A DNA stretch of 64,000 nucleotides from Peromyscus leucopus (taxonomy: Eukaryota; Chordata; Mammalia; Rodentia; Cricetidae): positions 64,002,982-64,066,981 of the forward strand of contig NC_051067.1 in the NCBI RefSeq assembly GCF_004664715.2. The letters are read 5' to 3'. Both the position numbers and the translations under genes were made by a program. Each line of letters opens with the position of its first letter. Position 1 is the first letter of the stretch. Below, piece after piece: positions 12,607-24,885 of this stretch. Below the pieces are notes generated by a model that did not search any database, was not told the DNA's origin, and saw only the letters and a program-made list of their open reading frames with translations.

Positions 12607-13231
12607 TGTGTACGTGTGTGTATGTGTTTGCGTGTGCACACACCTACGTGTGTGCATGCGTGTATAAAAGGGACAGGAAGCATAAGACAGTGCCATCTTC
12701 CTAGGCTCCAGTTGTTTTCGTGTGATGGGGCTTAGAGCGTAGCCTCATTTCTGGCATCTTTATGCATGTTTACAAGAGGCCTTTTCTTTTTCAAGTGTAG
12801 ATTATTTTGGGATGCTCTGATACTCCCCTAAGAAGTTTCCCAGGCAGTTGCCAGAGTTCAGGAAGTTGTCAGCTGTCCCTTTAGCTCATTTTTAGACAGG
12901 TCCAGCTTCTTGGTGCATTGTTACTCTTCTTGGCAAGCTTTAGTCTTACTCTAGTGATCAGGAAGGGCTTTCCATCCAGGGTGTTCCTGGAGGCTAGACT
13001 TCTAGTTTCCTGCTAGGAAAGAGATGTCTGTCAGGTTAGGGGTCAGAGATACAATTGCAGCAGTTGGCTGAAGTAAGCCAGGAGCCATATATCTTAATTA
13101 GGGTACTTCTGTAAATGCCATAGGCTGTTGCTTCAGTGGTATGATTTAGAGGGTAGATAATTTAACAGAAAACTAGCCTCTACCAAGTCAACAAGCGTCT
13201 CTTCCTCATCTGGCAAGCCAACAATACCATG

Positions 13232-13375
13232 CACAGCTGGTTGTGGTGGTACATACCAGCACTCAGGCTGGAGGCAAAAAGATTGTGAGTTCAAAGCCAC
13301 CCTGGGCTATATGGTAAGTTCCAGGCTGGCACAGACTGTGGAATGAGACTGTATCTAAAAAACAAGCCCAAACCA
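13232..13375 (+). repeat. B1/B4-type SINE, diverged
   Basis: 'ggttgtggtggtacatacca' then 'gagttcaaagccaccctggg' and 'gagactgtatctaaaaaac' outline a diverged 7SL-derived SINE in + orientation. Confidence 0.7.
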
Positions 13376-13380
13376 AAAGG

Positions 13381-13385
<5 letters not shown>

Positions 13386-13422
<37 letters not shown>
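13386..13422 (+). repeat. (GT)n microsatellite
   Basis: About 18 uninterrupted GT units. Confidence 0.98.
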
Positions 13423-13424
<2 letters not shown>

Positions 13425-13521
13425 AAAAAGAGCCCAGTGCACTTGACATACAGCTTTCTGGAGCATAGTTACACATTTATCATTTAGAAACAAACAGTGT
13501 CCAAGAGGCGCCTGGGGTGTT

Positions 13522-16029
13522 TTCATTTTGAAAATGCTTTAATAAGTGTTGACAACACTGTTCTGCAAAATGTAAAGGTACTATACAAATTCTTAATACA
13601 AAAAGAATAAATTAAAAGCAGATTTCTCTTTTAATTCTGCAACTTTGTCTACAACATACATCTTTTTCATTGATTACAGTTGAACAGAATCCAGTAAAAT
13701 CATTTTACATGCTCTACAGTCAGTTTCAGGAGCAACCTAATCTTTTCCCCCCATTATTAAACTAGAGTCCATTTTACACAACTTGTAATAAACTATTGAC
13801 ATGAATGGATATGTAAAACTTTACACCTAGTTAACTAAGCAGTAATTGGTCATCTGATAGCACCTGGATGAGGTTTGCTATATTTAGAACTAAACTAATA
13901 CTGAATGAAAACAACTTGGGATTTTAACAGTTTCAACACTCACCTGCATATAACAAAATAAACCAACCTGGCTCACAACATAGTCTTCTGGTTGAAACAG
14001 GCAATTTCTTACATGTACCCAAAGAATCCAATAGGGGCTTTAGATCAGACTGGGGGCTTCATAGCTCATCTTCCTTTAAAGAAATAGGGATCTGTAAAGC
14101 ATTTGCAGGTGCTTGAATACAACACCTAGAGTTCACCACCACACTGACCATTTATCATGTCAGTCTCAAAGGACTAATGCTTATTATGTACATTGTATTA
14201 ACTGAACACAGCTAAACAGTAAAACCTGTTTTACTTAATCTCTGTCCTCACTACCAGACTATCCTGATGGTATTCATAGCTCCCATACAATTCCTCTCTG
14301 CTCCCAAATGTATTACATTTTAGATTCTTTCTGCCTCTCTCATTGATCCAACGGAATTCAGAACTGATTTTCAAACTATGTTATAGGTCTGTGTTATAAC
14401 CTGCAACTATGTAACCTTGTCTTGTTCGTTGTTTCCCTTTGGACTTTTCCTGTTGCACCATAGTTCAGTCTAATTATTCAGGCATCTCCTTTTGGGGGGG
14501 GACACTGACCCAATGTGTCACATTTCCTTTTAGGGAAGGTAGGGGGGAAAATCCCCGAATAAACCTTTTGCAGATCTGATTAACATACTAGGAGAAAGGA
14601 AAAAAAAAACCCACCAAACAAACCGATAGCCCCCATCTCTGTCAAGCCTCAGATTCGTTTTGTACCGTTACCCAGTTCCCACCAATCTACAGGGTTACCC
14701 CTGAAGTGTCCAGGCAGAGTGCTGTTTCTGAAAGTTGAATCATCAAGCCAGCCATGCCCAGCTCTGGGGTACCCAGCCTTGAATGGGCCATAGAAAAATG
14801 GCAGAGGAGGCCTAAGACCGCATGGTATGGGTGCTTCTGCCTGGTGTAAATGCCACCGCTTGGTGGCTTCCAGAGCTTTCCAAACCACTGCAGAGTAAGC
14901 AACAGGGATAGTACTTTCTGGTGTCCATTTCTTACCCTCCTCGTCTGGTGGAGTCTATTGTTCTTGGATTCACCTACACGAACAACAAGGGATTTTCTTT
15001 TGATGCCACAGCTAACTTTTAGATCTGCTTTCCCACAGAAGTACTCCTACCCTGGCTCCTCTGCCTGGATGCCTTTCCCACAGGAAGTCCTTCCAAAGGT
15101 GACCCCCACAAGCCCCACGTATAGTAACATGTACTACCTCCACGGAAACTGTCTTTTGTGCCTTCTTGGGTAACCCAGCTAAGACTGTTCACTGGTTAGT
15201 TATTATAAAACTTTGAGGCCTTTGAAGATTGATGGCTTTTTGGTTGTGTGTTAAGCATAGCTCAAAACACATGTAAACGGGCAGCTTGCATGCATGCTTT
15301 TTTTTTTCTCTTTTTTCTTTTTTTTTTTTGCCTTCTTTTTTTCCTCTTGGTATCTGTGGACAGAGGTGGTAAATCAAGGTCATGGATACTGCTGGAGGTG
15401 AATGGGCCCTTTGGGAGCTGAGTTGTCTCAACTCTGCCTGCCGGCTGGTAGACACATTTAAAAAAGCAATCTTCCTACCTAAGGGCATACTTGGGTTCTT
15501 TGACTAAGTGACATACAGGAGAGGTCCATCTGAGTTCTTTGTCACACAAGTGTTGACAAACAAAATGAGCCACGACAGTAAAACACTTGAATAGACTGCA
15601 ATGTGCTTTTTCCCTTGGTTTCCCATAAAAAAGAAAATGAAACGCCTTGTACAAAGAGGAAAGGTTACACTTTTACTGGCTGTTTTCACGAGAGAGGACT
15701 ACTTTTGGCAATGATCACCTTTAGCTTCTGACCAATCCCAAAAGGAAAGCAGCTTTGGGGACGTAGGCGGAGGCCCCTGTATCAGGCGGTCCTAACAGTG
15801 CCCTGCTCCTCCTTCGTGTCCAGACAGACAGATTCTGTGCCTGCCAGCCAAGCCTCCTCCGTCTTCACGGTCCCATTAGGTTCATTTGCAGGCTCTCGGG
15901 TGGGGAGAAGTGGACTAGACAGGAGATGGGTCACGACAGGACATGATTTACAGATGGTGGACTTCTCACTTGTGCTGCATAGAAGCAGTTTAGAACTGAA
16001 AAGAAATTTCACTGCAGAAACAGTGTATT
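13522..16029 (-). other. Frmd4a: possible extended 3' UTR of Frmd4a
   Basis: This AT-rich block holds no SINE and no coding signal that I recognise. It ends (on the - strand) at the distal ATTAAA at 13538-13543. A pyrimidine-rich tract at 15299-15352 would be A-rich in the transcript and could cause internal oligo-dT priming. Membership in the Frmd4a transcript is inference. Confidence 0.4.
13538..13543 (-). terminator. Frmd4a: candidate distal poly(A) signal ATTAAA, Frmd4a
   Basis: On the - strand ATTAAA is followed by 'gcattttcaaaatgaaaaca' and then a GT/T-rich stretch, a layout typical of a mammalian cleavage site. The 2.5 kb upstream of it on that strand is AT-rich and free of SINEs, like a 3' UTR. 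If used, the Frmd4a 3' UTR would be about 6.3 kb. Confidence 0.4.
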
Positions 16030-16050
16030 CCTCTTGGCCCCTCGTATCTG

Positions 16051-16056
16051 TTTATT
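16051..16056 (-). terminator. Frmd4a: candidate proximal poly(A) signal AATAAA, Frmd4a
   Basis: AATAAA on the - strand lies about 3.8 kb after the Frmd4a stop. This agrees with a 3' UTR of roughly 3.4 kb that I associate with the human transcript plus about 0.25 kb of rodent SINE insertions. It is a hexamer-based call only. Confidence 0.45.
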
Positions 16057-17223
16057 GTTGAATGTGTCGAATCTTTGGCAGCATAGAACCAATTGTGACC
16101 CTCCGATGCGTCTCCGAAGCGCTGGTCTTCTTTCTCACGCTTCCCCGTAGGTACTCTTGCAGGCTGTCTCGTTACAGAATACAGAACATGTCAGGTGTAA
16201 ACTGCATATCCCCGGGAGGCATCCTCCTCTTGACGCGCTCAGTTGGCCTAAGGTGGCATGGCAGCTGGACGCAGCATCACGGTCTCTGCACACTGGTAGG
16301 TCTGTTTTCCATTCTCTACCAATGCTTCTCTTCCACAGGAATTGCATGTGTTGGCTTCCCTGACAGTTCCTGGCCTGGAGCTGTCATGGCAGAGGGAAAC
16401 CACCACGGTGCCATTGAGGATTGTTGCCTGGCTCTCTGGGTAAGAGAGCCAGGGGACACACAGTGGGATCGGAACCTTCCAGAATGTCTCCTCAGTCAGG
16501 TTTTTGAGGGTGAAGGGGATATGGAGACAGGAGAAAAAAAGTGCCAAGGGCCGAAGCTGGTGCAGGTGACAGTGTGTCTGGGTAAGGCAACTGAGAGGCA
16601 GTGAGGTGACTCAGAATGGCGTGCGGCGGTCAGAAGAGGCCGGGCTGGCTCACACGAGGGTCCCGGGCTTGGCTTTTTCCTGCCCGTACCATTGGACATC
16701 AGCTAGCTCTGGATAGAGGGAGGAATCCAGGAAGCAGCTATCACTGTAGCTCCTGTGGACCCAAAGGGAGACGATGAGTTAGAAGAGAGTAGTAGAGGTG
16801 GGTCTGTGTTCAGGGTACATGTGGAGTGACGTGCCCTCCACACATGGTGAGACGTGGCAGTCTCCATGGCACTTGGTGTACGGGAGGCGTTCGGAGACCA
16901 AGATTACATAAAGGGACCTCTGAAACCTCAGGAAGTACAAGTTAACAACGGTCACGTGGTACCCTCAGAACTGCTCATGTCCAGGCCTGAGCCTGCCTAT
17001 GCTGAGGTTGGCATGGGGAGTGCACTACTGGGAACTTGGAAAGTCCCATCCATGATCTCAGATGAAGCCAGCTGAGGAGCCCCTGGGGCTGTATTCCTCA
17101 GGATAACTTTCTACATGACAGTCAGCGGTTGCCTTACTGATGTAAGTCTGATGACCCAAGGGATAACTGCACTTCTGTGGTTAGTTATCACTGTCCTGGA
17201 AGAACAGTCAACACGTGAGCCTT

Positions 17224-17364
17224 GTTTTGTTTTTTTGTTCTTTAAGACAGGGTTTCTCTGTGCAGCCCTAGCTGTCCTGAAAGACCAGGCTGTCCTTGAA
17301 CTCACAGGGATCAGCCTGCCTCTGCCTCCTGAGTGCTAGGATTAAGGTGTGACACTACCACCTG
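17224..17364 (-). repeat. B1 SINE in Frmd4a 3' UTR
   Basis: T run, 'gacagggtttctctgtgcag', 'ctgtccttgaactcacaggg' and 'ctgagtgctaggattaagg' give a B1 in - orientation, that is, sense relative to Frmd4a mRNA. It is moderately diverged. Confidence 0.9.
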
Positions 17365-17422
17365 ACTATGCTTTTTAAATCAATAATGTTGTTATTTTAT
17401 AAAAGTATTTTAAAAAACATAC

Positions 17423-17520
17423 AGGGACTGGGCCTGTAGCTCAGTGGTAGAAAGCATGCTTAACATATAATGGTTCTGTGCTTAATGCTCAGCACCAAAA
17501 AATAGTATAAAATAAAAATC
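17423..17520 (+). repeat. ID SINE
   Basis: 'ggcctgtagctcagtggtag' with 'ctcagcacc' and an A-rich tail is an ID element (tRNA-Ala/BC1-derived), opposite to Frmd4a transcription. Confidence 0.85.
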
Positions 17521-19842
17521 TATTTCTCTACAGAGAAAAGTATACATGGAAGAAATTAGAAAGTTCTTTGGATAAGTATTATTAGTAGGTTAGATGGGTG
17601 CTCCTCTAACCTACTAATCCCCTACTGCCTAGGGTGATTCCTAGGAATCAGCAAGTGCTCACATAGGTGAGTGGCTACAGCCCTACTTAAAGGGAGTCCT
17701 AACTGTCCCCAAGCTACCCTTCAGTTCCCGTGCCTTGGGCCAGGGGCATACTCAGGGGATGGGTACCAGGAAGAGATGCCGACCTCTTCTAAAGAGAATC
17801 TCAAAAAGCCTCCCTGAAGACCACCAGCACTCTCACTACTGCCTGATTTGCTTACTTCTCCGGGAATACACTGAGTATTTAATACTTTGTAAATATCCCT
17901 CAGCGGACCTAGCAAAGTCCATGAAAGCTGGAAAAATCCCAAGCCATCTCCGAGTATTCTGGTCGGTTTCCATGACAGCCTTGTGCTTGGAGCACTGGAA
18001 GTCCATGAGCTTAATTCTGATGAAATGTGGCTTTAGAAGCAAAGGCAAGGCCTTAGTTAGGACACTGGTCCTGGGCGTCTTTTTATCTGTGTTTTGGGGG
18101 TAAATGAGTGGATGATGCAATTATACTCATTCTGCAAACAATGTCTTGCCACTGCGAAACTGGCTTTTGTAAATTGTGTCAAAAGAACCAAGAACTTTTA
18201 ATGGGAAAGGTGGTTGGATTCTGCTGGAGACGTGCATGGCTCCAGGGAACGTTCCCTTCCTAGTGCTCTTACGCCTACCAGGGGAACACGTGACCTAGGA
18301 CCGCCCATTAGGTTCTCCAGCTACACTCACTGGTTCAGAGATGGCCCTTGACTTTGAAAACATGATGTTTATTTCCTTGATGTGGGGATGGAACAGCTAG
18401 GGAGCTCGGCTCTAGCTTTGCCTCAGCTTAGCAGCTTATACACGTTCATTTGCTTAAGCTTATCGAGTTGGCGTCTCTTTCCTGTGCAGCAAATACTGGT
18501 ACAGCTTCCTAGAAACTTCTAGAAGTTTGTTTCTGATACAGTGTGATGTGGGCTCAATCATAGTGTACACTGAGCACATACCAGAGGCTCTGAGAAGTCA
18601 TGCGTTACTTTGTTTCACTTAGTGTCTCACACAGTATCACTGTTCACACCTCTAGAACACATGTTGGAAAACACCATCTCAAACAGCTTAATGTCATAGA
18701 ACAAATCTGAATCTCTTGTATGTTGGATCCTAAATAGTCGGGAGTTAAATCACTTTTTAAAAAGCAAGTAATAACTAAATATTGAATGATGCCATATCTC
18801 CCTGTGCACTGTGAATTGAGATATGGGTTTTAACATACCAAACCAATGGGCTGGACATACTTGGTTAGTTAGTGAACAGTGCTGTAGGCCAGTGGTCATA
18901 AAGCCAGGGTAATGAGACCTCTATGTCATGACTCCGCTGGTCAGGGTGTGAGCTGCTACCCAGCAGTATTGTCTTTAGTTTATTTTGAACTGATTAAACC
19001 ATATTCCCACATGAACTGTTTAAGTCTCTACTACCATCACTCAGCACATTTTAATCCCTTCATATAGGAAGAGAAAAATAACTCAAATTCGAAAATGTTG
19101 TGCCATCATTGTCTCTCAGTCCCCTCACTGCCACCAGAGGACGAGCTGTCCACCTTCCTCCCCTGCTTTCCTAATCCCCATTTGGCCAACTGTAAAAATT
19201 GTTCATGGTCTTGTCCTGTCCTGCATTCCAGGCTAAAGTGCTCCTCTCTCTTTACTACTACACGGGATTCTTTGCTCTTCTCCCAAGCCCTGCTGGGATC
19301 CACACCTGTGGTTTTTGCTCTTGGGATGGTTTCTCTGCCTTACTGTAGTTCTTCAAAGCCAGGCTCATGAAGTGTGTGTGAGAACTAAAAGGCATCTCTC
19401 GCCTCTGGGTCTTTTTTAGCATTTTGACTTAAATTTGTAGAGCACTCAATACTTCTATGTAAGCACTAAATACTTACTCGGGCCTCAATTTTGTTTTAAA
19501 CAACAGTGATGCTGTTTTCATAGATACTACTTACAAACCTGGTAAACAACAAACCTCCACAACTTATTTTTTTGTTTGTATTTAAAGCTTAGAAAGTCTA
19601 ACTATACTATGGTGATTTCTTCTGGGAAGGAGAATGTGGACTATTCTACATCTGATGTAAAAACACACATCCAAACACAGAGCTCCACATGTATCTAGAA
19701 ATAAAACATAAAAATAATAGCTTCCACACCATTCAGACATTTCCTACTGGAAACTATGACATGGGCAGAAGCAGCACATATGCAGGACATCTGGATCACA
19801 CACTCGTGGGCAGGAAGAACAAGACGTTCCCTTACAATACCT

Positions 19843-19912
19843 CTATTCATCAGTACTTTGGTGAGTTGGAGACTCAGACCCATCCCTGATGGGAGAGTTT
19901 TCTGTTGCTTCT
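19843..19912 (-). CDS. Frmd4a: Frmd4a last coding exon (C-terminus and stop)
   Basis: After an acceptor (ttctctgttcag) the segment reads EATENSPIRDGSESP then THQSTDE and TAG at 19843-19845. The first base completes the Gly codon begun by the previous exon. It matches the C-terminus of human FRMD4A except for small changes (IRDG for ILDG, PTHQ for PPHQ, from memory). No catalytic role is expected; this is the end of the long disordered Ser/Pro-rich tail. Confidence 0.92.
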
Positions 19913-21971
19913 CTGAACAGAGGAGAGCGGAAGGAGGAAGAGAAGAGAGTTCATGTTACATAGGAGAACCGGCACACACGATTAGTAGCTTATTAACACC
20001 CGGGAAAGACCCACTGGTTATCCGACACAGTAAGAGGCATGCAGAACTTTCAGTCTTCGTCACTGAGGGACAAGACCTCATTAGTTATGTTAGGAAGGCA
20101 GGTGGTGGCAATTTTTACCCATTGTCTTGTTTTCTTATCACATTATTCTCGAACAATTCACCATCTGGCAAAACACTGGACTTCAAGGACAGTATCTTTT
20201 TGTTTCCAGTTTGTTTCCAGCTCTCACTGGCTACATGTGATAAAGGAGGCATGTACAAGGGCTGACTTGAGTGAGTGGACGTGGGATGGATGCTTGTAAG
20301 TTTCAGAGCCTGTTTATTAGTCAAGTGATCCAGTCATATAGTTGGATCAGATAAAACTGGGTATGGCCCAGGAACTTGCCAGGGTCCACAGAGGATTCCA
20401 AGAGTCCTATTTGGATGCTATGGTTTAGCCATTAGAGGTATACAGATGTGTCACTCTTGTATAAATTAATCCAGGGAGACTCTTAGACTAAGCCAAGAAG
20501 CTGTCTGACTTCAGAGCCTACAGCTGTAGAGAGGAAGGTATGAGCAAGTGTTGTCAGTGACTTGTACTATAAACAGAGAGGTAGCTACTGGCAAAAGCCA
20601 CACTGAGGAGTGGACATGAGAAACACTGTAGTTGTAGGCTGTGTGTTTTCTTAATTTGAAAAGAGTAAAGAGGCCGCATGGAGTGGTTCAGTGGGTGTCC
20701 GGTCATTGATCCTAATGGCCCGAGGGCTCATTTAAATACACCCAATGGGCCCACCCCAGAGCTTCTGATTCAGTTTTGGGTAGGCCCAAGAAGATCCCAG
20801 GTGGAGCCCAAACTGCTGACCTAAGGTCCACATTTTAGAACCTACCAGAAAAACATAAGGTATATGACTCATTGTCTCTGTCTCACTTGTAAACCCCAAA
20901 GATCTGGATCCTTCCCTTGCCAGGGAGCAGACAGAATTCCATGAAACTCATTTATGTTTGGAAAAGCTGTCAGCCTTTGTGTTCGAGTAAGCACTCAGGG
21001 TTAGCTCTCCTCTTCTCCACTAAAAGTGAAGGTTCCAGAAAAGGCCTGGTGTCAGCTCTCTGTAGATAAATGTGGAGGAGTAAAGATGCCAAGCGTGGGA
21101 GCCTGAGCAGTCAGCGGAACCAGCTGTGGGACTGTGGCTTTCTCATAATTCAGCTCACAGCTGTCAGATTTCCCCGGACATGCCCACCAATGCCCAACAG
21201 CAAAAGCTGTGGATTGAGCTGGATATGGGGCCCATTTCCAGTAACCAACAGGTGTTGACAGAATGTAACATCTGAGAGGCGTCAACAGAAGAAAGGCACG
21301 GGGTAGAAAGTGACAGTGTGCGATAAGAACAAAGCAGGATACTTGTGTCTGCTTGACCCTCTGACAGGTCAGAGCATCCTAACCGGCCACTGCTGCTTCT
21401 GCCCAAAATCCACACTTACAGCTACAAACAAAAGCTGACTTCCAGTGTCAGTTATTTTGCTGTATGCAGCCTCTCCTTAAAGGGCTCAAGGTACAGGATC
21501 CCCTTTGCTGATGGAGAACTGCTGCTTAACCTAGACAGGAGCCCTTTTTTCTCCAGATGCATCCCGATATTAAGACAGTGACCACACTGAGCAGCATGTG
21601 TGATATCTGGCTCAGGGTACTTCCTCCCACCCTTGACAATTTTGTGAGGCATTTCAAGTTGGCCTTGGAAAAACCCAACACTGCCTGGAATTGAATCCAC
21701 TGCTTTGTTTGCCTTCCTACATCCCAGGAAATCACTACCTGCTTTTAAATAGAACCATGTAGAATTCATCCCCGTCAAAGACAGTAGGCCAGCTGGGGAG
21801 AAGGTGACAGCAATATGGGGAGATTCTTTTGAAAGGAAGCCTGAGCCGCCTTGGCACTCACTTGCCGATGCATCCTTCCATCCCTAGGAGCTCAGTGCTG
21901 CTGCTGGTCTTCCCAGCTAGTGCAATTGAGAGCCCAGAAGAACCAAGTCAACGCTTTGAAGGACAACTCAC
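19913..21971 (-). other. Frmd4a: Frmd4a last intron
   Basis: It runs from donor gtgagt at 21971 down to the acceptor at 19913-19914. No SINE and no extra exon was recognised. The 108-codon - strand open frame at 21452-21778 has no recognisable family and no exon borders, and is taken as chance. Confidence 0.8.
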
Positions 21972-22068
21972 CCAGTCTGCCAGGTCAGGATGTGGTGGGG
22001 ACTGCTTGGTGGGGTGGCCCCAATTTCACTTGACGGTGTTGAGCTTCTCTGGCTCTGAGGTAAGGCAG
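21972..22068 (-). CDS. Frmd4a: Frmd4a penultimate coding exon
   Basis: It encodes ALPQSQRSSTPSSEIGATPP then SSPHHILTWQT, matching the human FRMD4A tail residue for residue as I recall it. The acceptor is tacag before 22068 and the donor gtgagt follows 21972. It enters with two bases of an Ala codon and leaves with two bases of a Gly codon (97 nt = 2 + 31 codons + 2). This is a Ser/Pro-rich segment with many possible phosphorylation sites. Confidence 0.95.
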
Positions 22069-24001
22069 CTGTATGTAGTTGGTGTGGGAAAAACAGGGGA
22101 AGACAGGTGAGATGAAGGAGCTCATAACTCAGTGGCAAACCCCGTGGCAGACCTTCTATCATTGCCAGACATGGCCTTGTAGGCGGCGTCTCTGACCCCA
22201 TGACATAGTGGGGAAATACCTTGGTACCCCCAAATGTATTTTCTCCTCCTAACTGCATTCCTTCATTCTGACTGAGGCCGACTGAGAATGGGAAGCCCCC
22301 GTGTTCCTGTGGTGGAGACCTGAGCACGGAGGGCTGCCTCGTGACATTTTTGACGTGGCCCTTATGTGAGGATCATGCTTTATTGTAGGAAGGGCCTCCA
22401 AAAAGTCCTCTGCTGTCTCAGATTTTCCAACTGCTACTTCAATAACCCTTAAATAAACAGAGCTTTTTTTTTTTTTTTTTTGGTTTTTCGAGACAGGGTT
22501 TCTCTGTGTAGCTTTGTGCCTTTCCTGGAGCTCACTTGGTAGCCCAGGCTGGCCTCGAACTCACAGAGATCCGCCTGGCTCTGCCTCCCGAGTGCTGGGA
22601 TTAAAGGCGTGCGCCACCAACGCCCGGCTATGAACAGAGCTTTTAACAGCTCATCCAAATGTAGGTGTTCTACCATCAGTGAACACATAGAAATCTAGTT
22701 AGGAGAACTTAGCACCAAATAAATCCTACTTAAATGCATCTTTTGCATTTTGGCAGGTGGGGGGGAATCCTTTTCTTCTGTCAACCTCAGATACAATTTA
22801 CTAAAATATTTAGTAATAATAACTGCCCGCTATCATTTAGTAAAGCATATCCCCATGAATGGCAATTTTGAGAGGATGAAACAATCCTATCCTTTTGCCA
22901 TTGGTACTTAACCACTGGATCTAAGAGGACCAGAAGTGATCATGACCTTCTGATGCTATGCATAACGTATCCATTCTCAGAATCTTGCTGGGAAGCCAGT
23001 GGCTTGGTTTCTAAATAAATAAACAGAACAGGAGGAAGGTGTAGGACCTATAGGCTATGGTGCACCCAGGACTGCCTAGATCACTTATGGTCTAGTCTCT
23101 GGCACTTGTTTGGCGTGTATGCCCTAATGAAAAGGGCAGTGGGGATTTGGAGGCAGAATGTACTACTTCTTCCTTCCAGGCTCCAAACTACCTTTCAGAT
23201 GACATGTATCCCCAGTTCTTGGTTTTATTGTACTGCTTACTATTTGTCTCAGAATCCTCCCTCTTTTTCTGCCTACTAGAGGGAAGGGTTGTAGTGGGGT
23301 TGTTTTGTTTGTTTGTTTTTACCACTCTCTAAGTGGTATGAATATACAAGTGAGCATCACTGATGTAGCAAAGGTAAATGCTAAGCTAATGTTGGTTGTT
23401 AGCATTGTTATTTCATAGAGACATTTCTTAAGGGAAAGGACAGTTCTCCCATCTTTTGCTTAATTTGGCACTGCACAGTGCTTTGGGTTCAAACTTCAGT
23501 GTGACACAGTATCAAGGATACTGAAAGCACCTTGGTGATTTCTGTGAAAAAGAAATTACTTTGTGATGGTATTATGACATCATTGGAATAGAAAAGCCAG
23601 GAGCAGCCAAGCTACCTACCTATGTAGGACAGCTGTCAGGTTCAGAGAGTAAACACTTCTTCCCCTAGGACCTCAAGATCCAGGCCCCACTTTCAACCCA
23701 GCCTTTCTTGGCAGGGTTATAACTCAGGTCTCTAACGTACTAGAATTTTTCTTCACCAGGAAAAAGGCGCACCCTTAGCAGGATAAACCCCGAGACCTGA
23801 CATCACATGGCTTTCCGCCCTTAACTAGAAAGGCTAACGGAAAGCTTGCTCTGTGCCCCGGTTAAGGAAGGAAGCAACTTTAGTGGTGGCATGCGAGCCA
23901 CGGGCTTCCCACATTCCACAGCAATGACTCCTTTTCTTGGCTGCAAAGTCTAGGCAACCTACAGGCTACCCAGGTCGCTGCAGTCCCGCCACTCTGCTCA
24001 C
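22069..24001 (-). other. Frmd4a: Frmd4a intron with B1
   Basis: The intron lies between the large tail exon and the 97-nt exon. It has a B1 at 22468-22632 with a 12-base target-site duplication. No further exon was seen; the small frame at 23147-23332 has no support. Confidence 0.8.
22468..22632 (-). repeat. B1 SINE with target-site duplication
   Basis: Full-length B1 in - orientation (T run, 'gagacagggtttctctgtgt', 'tgctgggattaaaggcgtgc'). The 12-base flank 'aacagagctttt' occurs at 22456-22467 and again at 22633-22644, so insertion was by target-primed reverse transcription and is fairly recent. The head variant is of the cricetid type. Confidence 0.95.
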
Positions 24002-24885
24002 CTGACGTGGCCTTGCACATCTGGGGCATCCTGGTGACCCTGCTGTGCGCCACGAAGGTGCTCTGGGAAGAGGTGCTGTACTGGGAGCCGCTGTCCGAGG
24101 AGGTGGAGCTGGTGTGTGACAGGCGGCTGTGCTCCTTGTGCGAGGCTGTGGAACGCTGGTACCACTGGCGCAGCTCGTCCGATACCGCAGCACGGCCAGA
24201 GCCTTTGTCGTGGGCGCCGTCGCGCCCCAACGAAGGAGTCCGCAGGATCTGGGAGCGCGATGGTGTAAGGCGGCCTGCGTCGCCCTCGTCGCCACCCCCG
24301 CGCCAGCTCTCTTTGAACAGACCGCCAGCTGTGTAGGAGTTGGAGGTCTTGAACTGCGCCTTGACGCTGTAGTGGCCCTCCTGGTCACTCTCCAGGCTGC
24401 GCACCACCACGGGTGTGGCACTGCCCTCAATATACAGTGGGTACTCCTTGATGCGGTACTGCGAGCTCGGCTGGCTCTGGCTGTGCAGGTACACGCCGCC
24501 GCCGCTGCCGCCCGCGCCTGCAGCCCCACTGCGTGCTGCTAGGTTGGGCATGCTGCCGGAGCTCGCCGAGCCCAGGGCGCCCGCTGCCCGCTGCCTCTGC
24601 CGCTGGCGCTGGCGCGCCTTGGATGGCGAGTCCTCAGCCAGCGTTGAGTAGTTGGCGTTCATCTGTGCCGGGTAGTAGTGCTCTGAGCTCGAATGGCTGG
24701 TGCACGAGGAGCAGTCATCCATGGGGTCCGAGCCATTGCTGCTACGAGTCCTCGGAGTGTAGAAGTCGGGGCTCCCGGTGTCATTCTCTGAGCCCAGGAG
24801 CTTGCCCTGGGACTCCAAGCTGGAGCTCCGATGCCTAAAGTGCAGTGCGAGGCTGTGCAGTCTCGTGGGACTGATGTCTACCGAC
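24002..24885 (-). CDS. Frmd4a: Frmd4a large tail exon (884 nt)
   Basis: After acceptor ccccacag the frame reads SVDISPTRLHSLALHFRHRS and stays open for 294 codons to SRVTRMPQMCKATS, where donor gtgagc follows. It holds an Arg-Gln run (RQRQRQRQR), a Gly/Ala-rich linker (AAGAGGSGGGVYLHS), and the conserved blocks YRIKEYPLYIEGSATPVVV and SDELRQWYQRSTASHKEH. All match human FRMD4A closely. No folded domain is known here; the region is Ser-rich and low complexity. GC content is clearly higher than in the flanking introns, which is why long spurious frames appear on the opposite strand (24007-24838) and in another - strand frame (23966-24529). Entry is in phase 2 (one base completes Arg), exit in phase 1. 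Confidence 0.96.

Larger units (their letters stand above)
11541..13430. other. intergenic region with simple repeats
   Basis: No gene was recognised. It holds a compound microsatellite at 11946-12015, a 26-bp tandem duplication at 12555-12606, a GT-rich stretch at 12607-12665, a B1/B4-like SINE at 13232-13375 and a (GT)n tract at 13386-13422. Confidence 0.6.
16030..19842 (-). other. Frmd4a: Frmd4a 3' UTR
   Basis: This is the sequence after the TAG at 19843-19845 in the last exon. It contains a B1 (17224-17364, sense with respect to the transcript) and an ID element (17423-17520, antisense to the transcript). The + strand open frames here, including 16062-16604, are judged to be chance. The UTR may run on to about 13.52 kb. 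Confidence 0.6.

Noticed and set aside
16062..16604. 180-codon open frame on the + strand opposite the Frmd4a 3' UTR
   Set aside because: No recognisable family, no exon borders or promoter context, and it overlaps other frames of similar length on both strands. Taken as chance.
21452..21778. 108-codon - strand frame in the last Frmd4a intron
   Set aside because: No family resemblance, no need for an extra exon there, and neighbours join perfectly in phase without it.
23966..24838. Long open frames overlapping the 884-nt Frmd4a exon (+ strand and another - strand frame)
   Set aside because: They arise from the high GC content of the true coding exon; their Arg/Ala/Cys-rich low-complexity translations are shadows.
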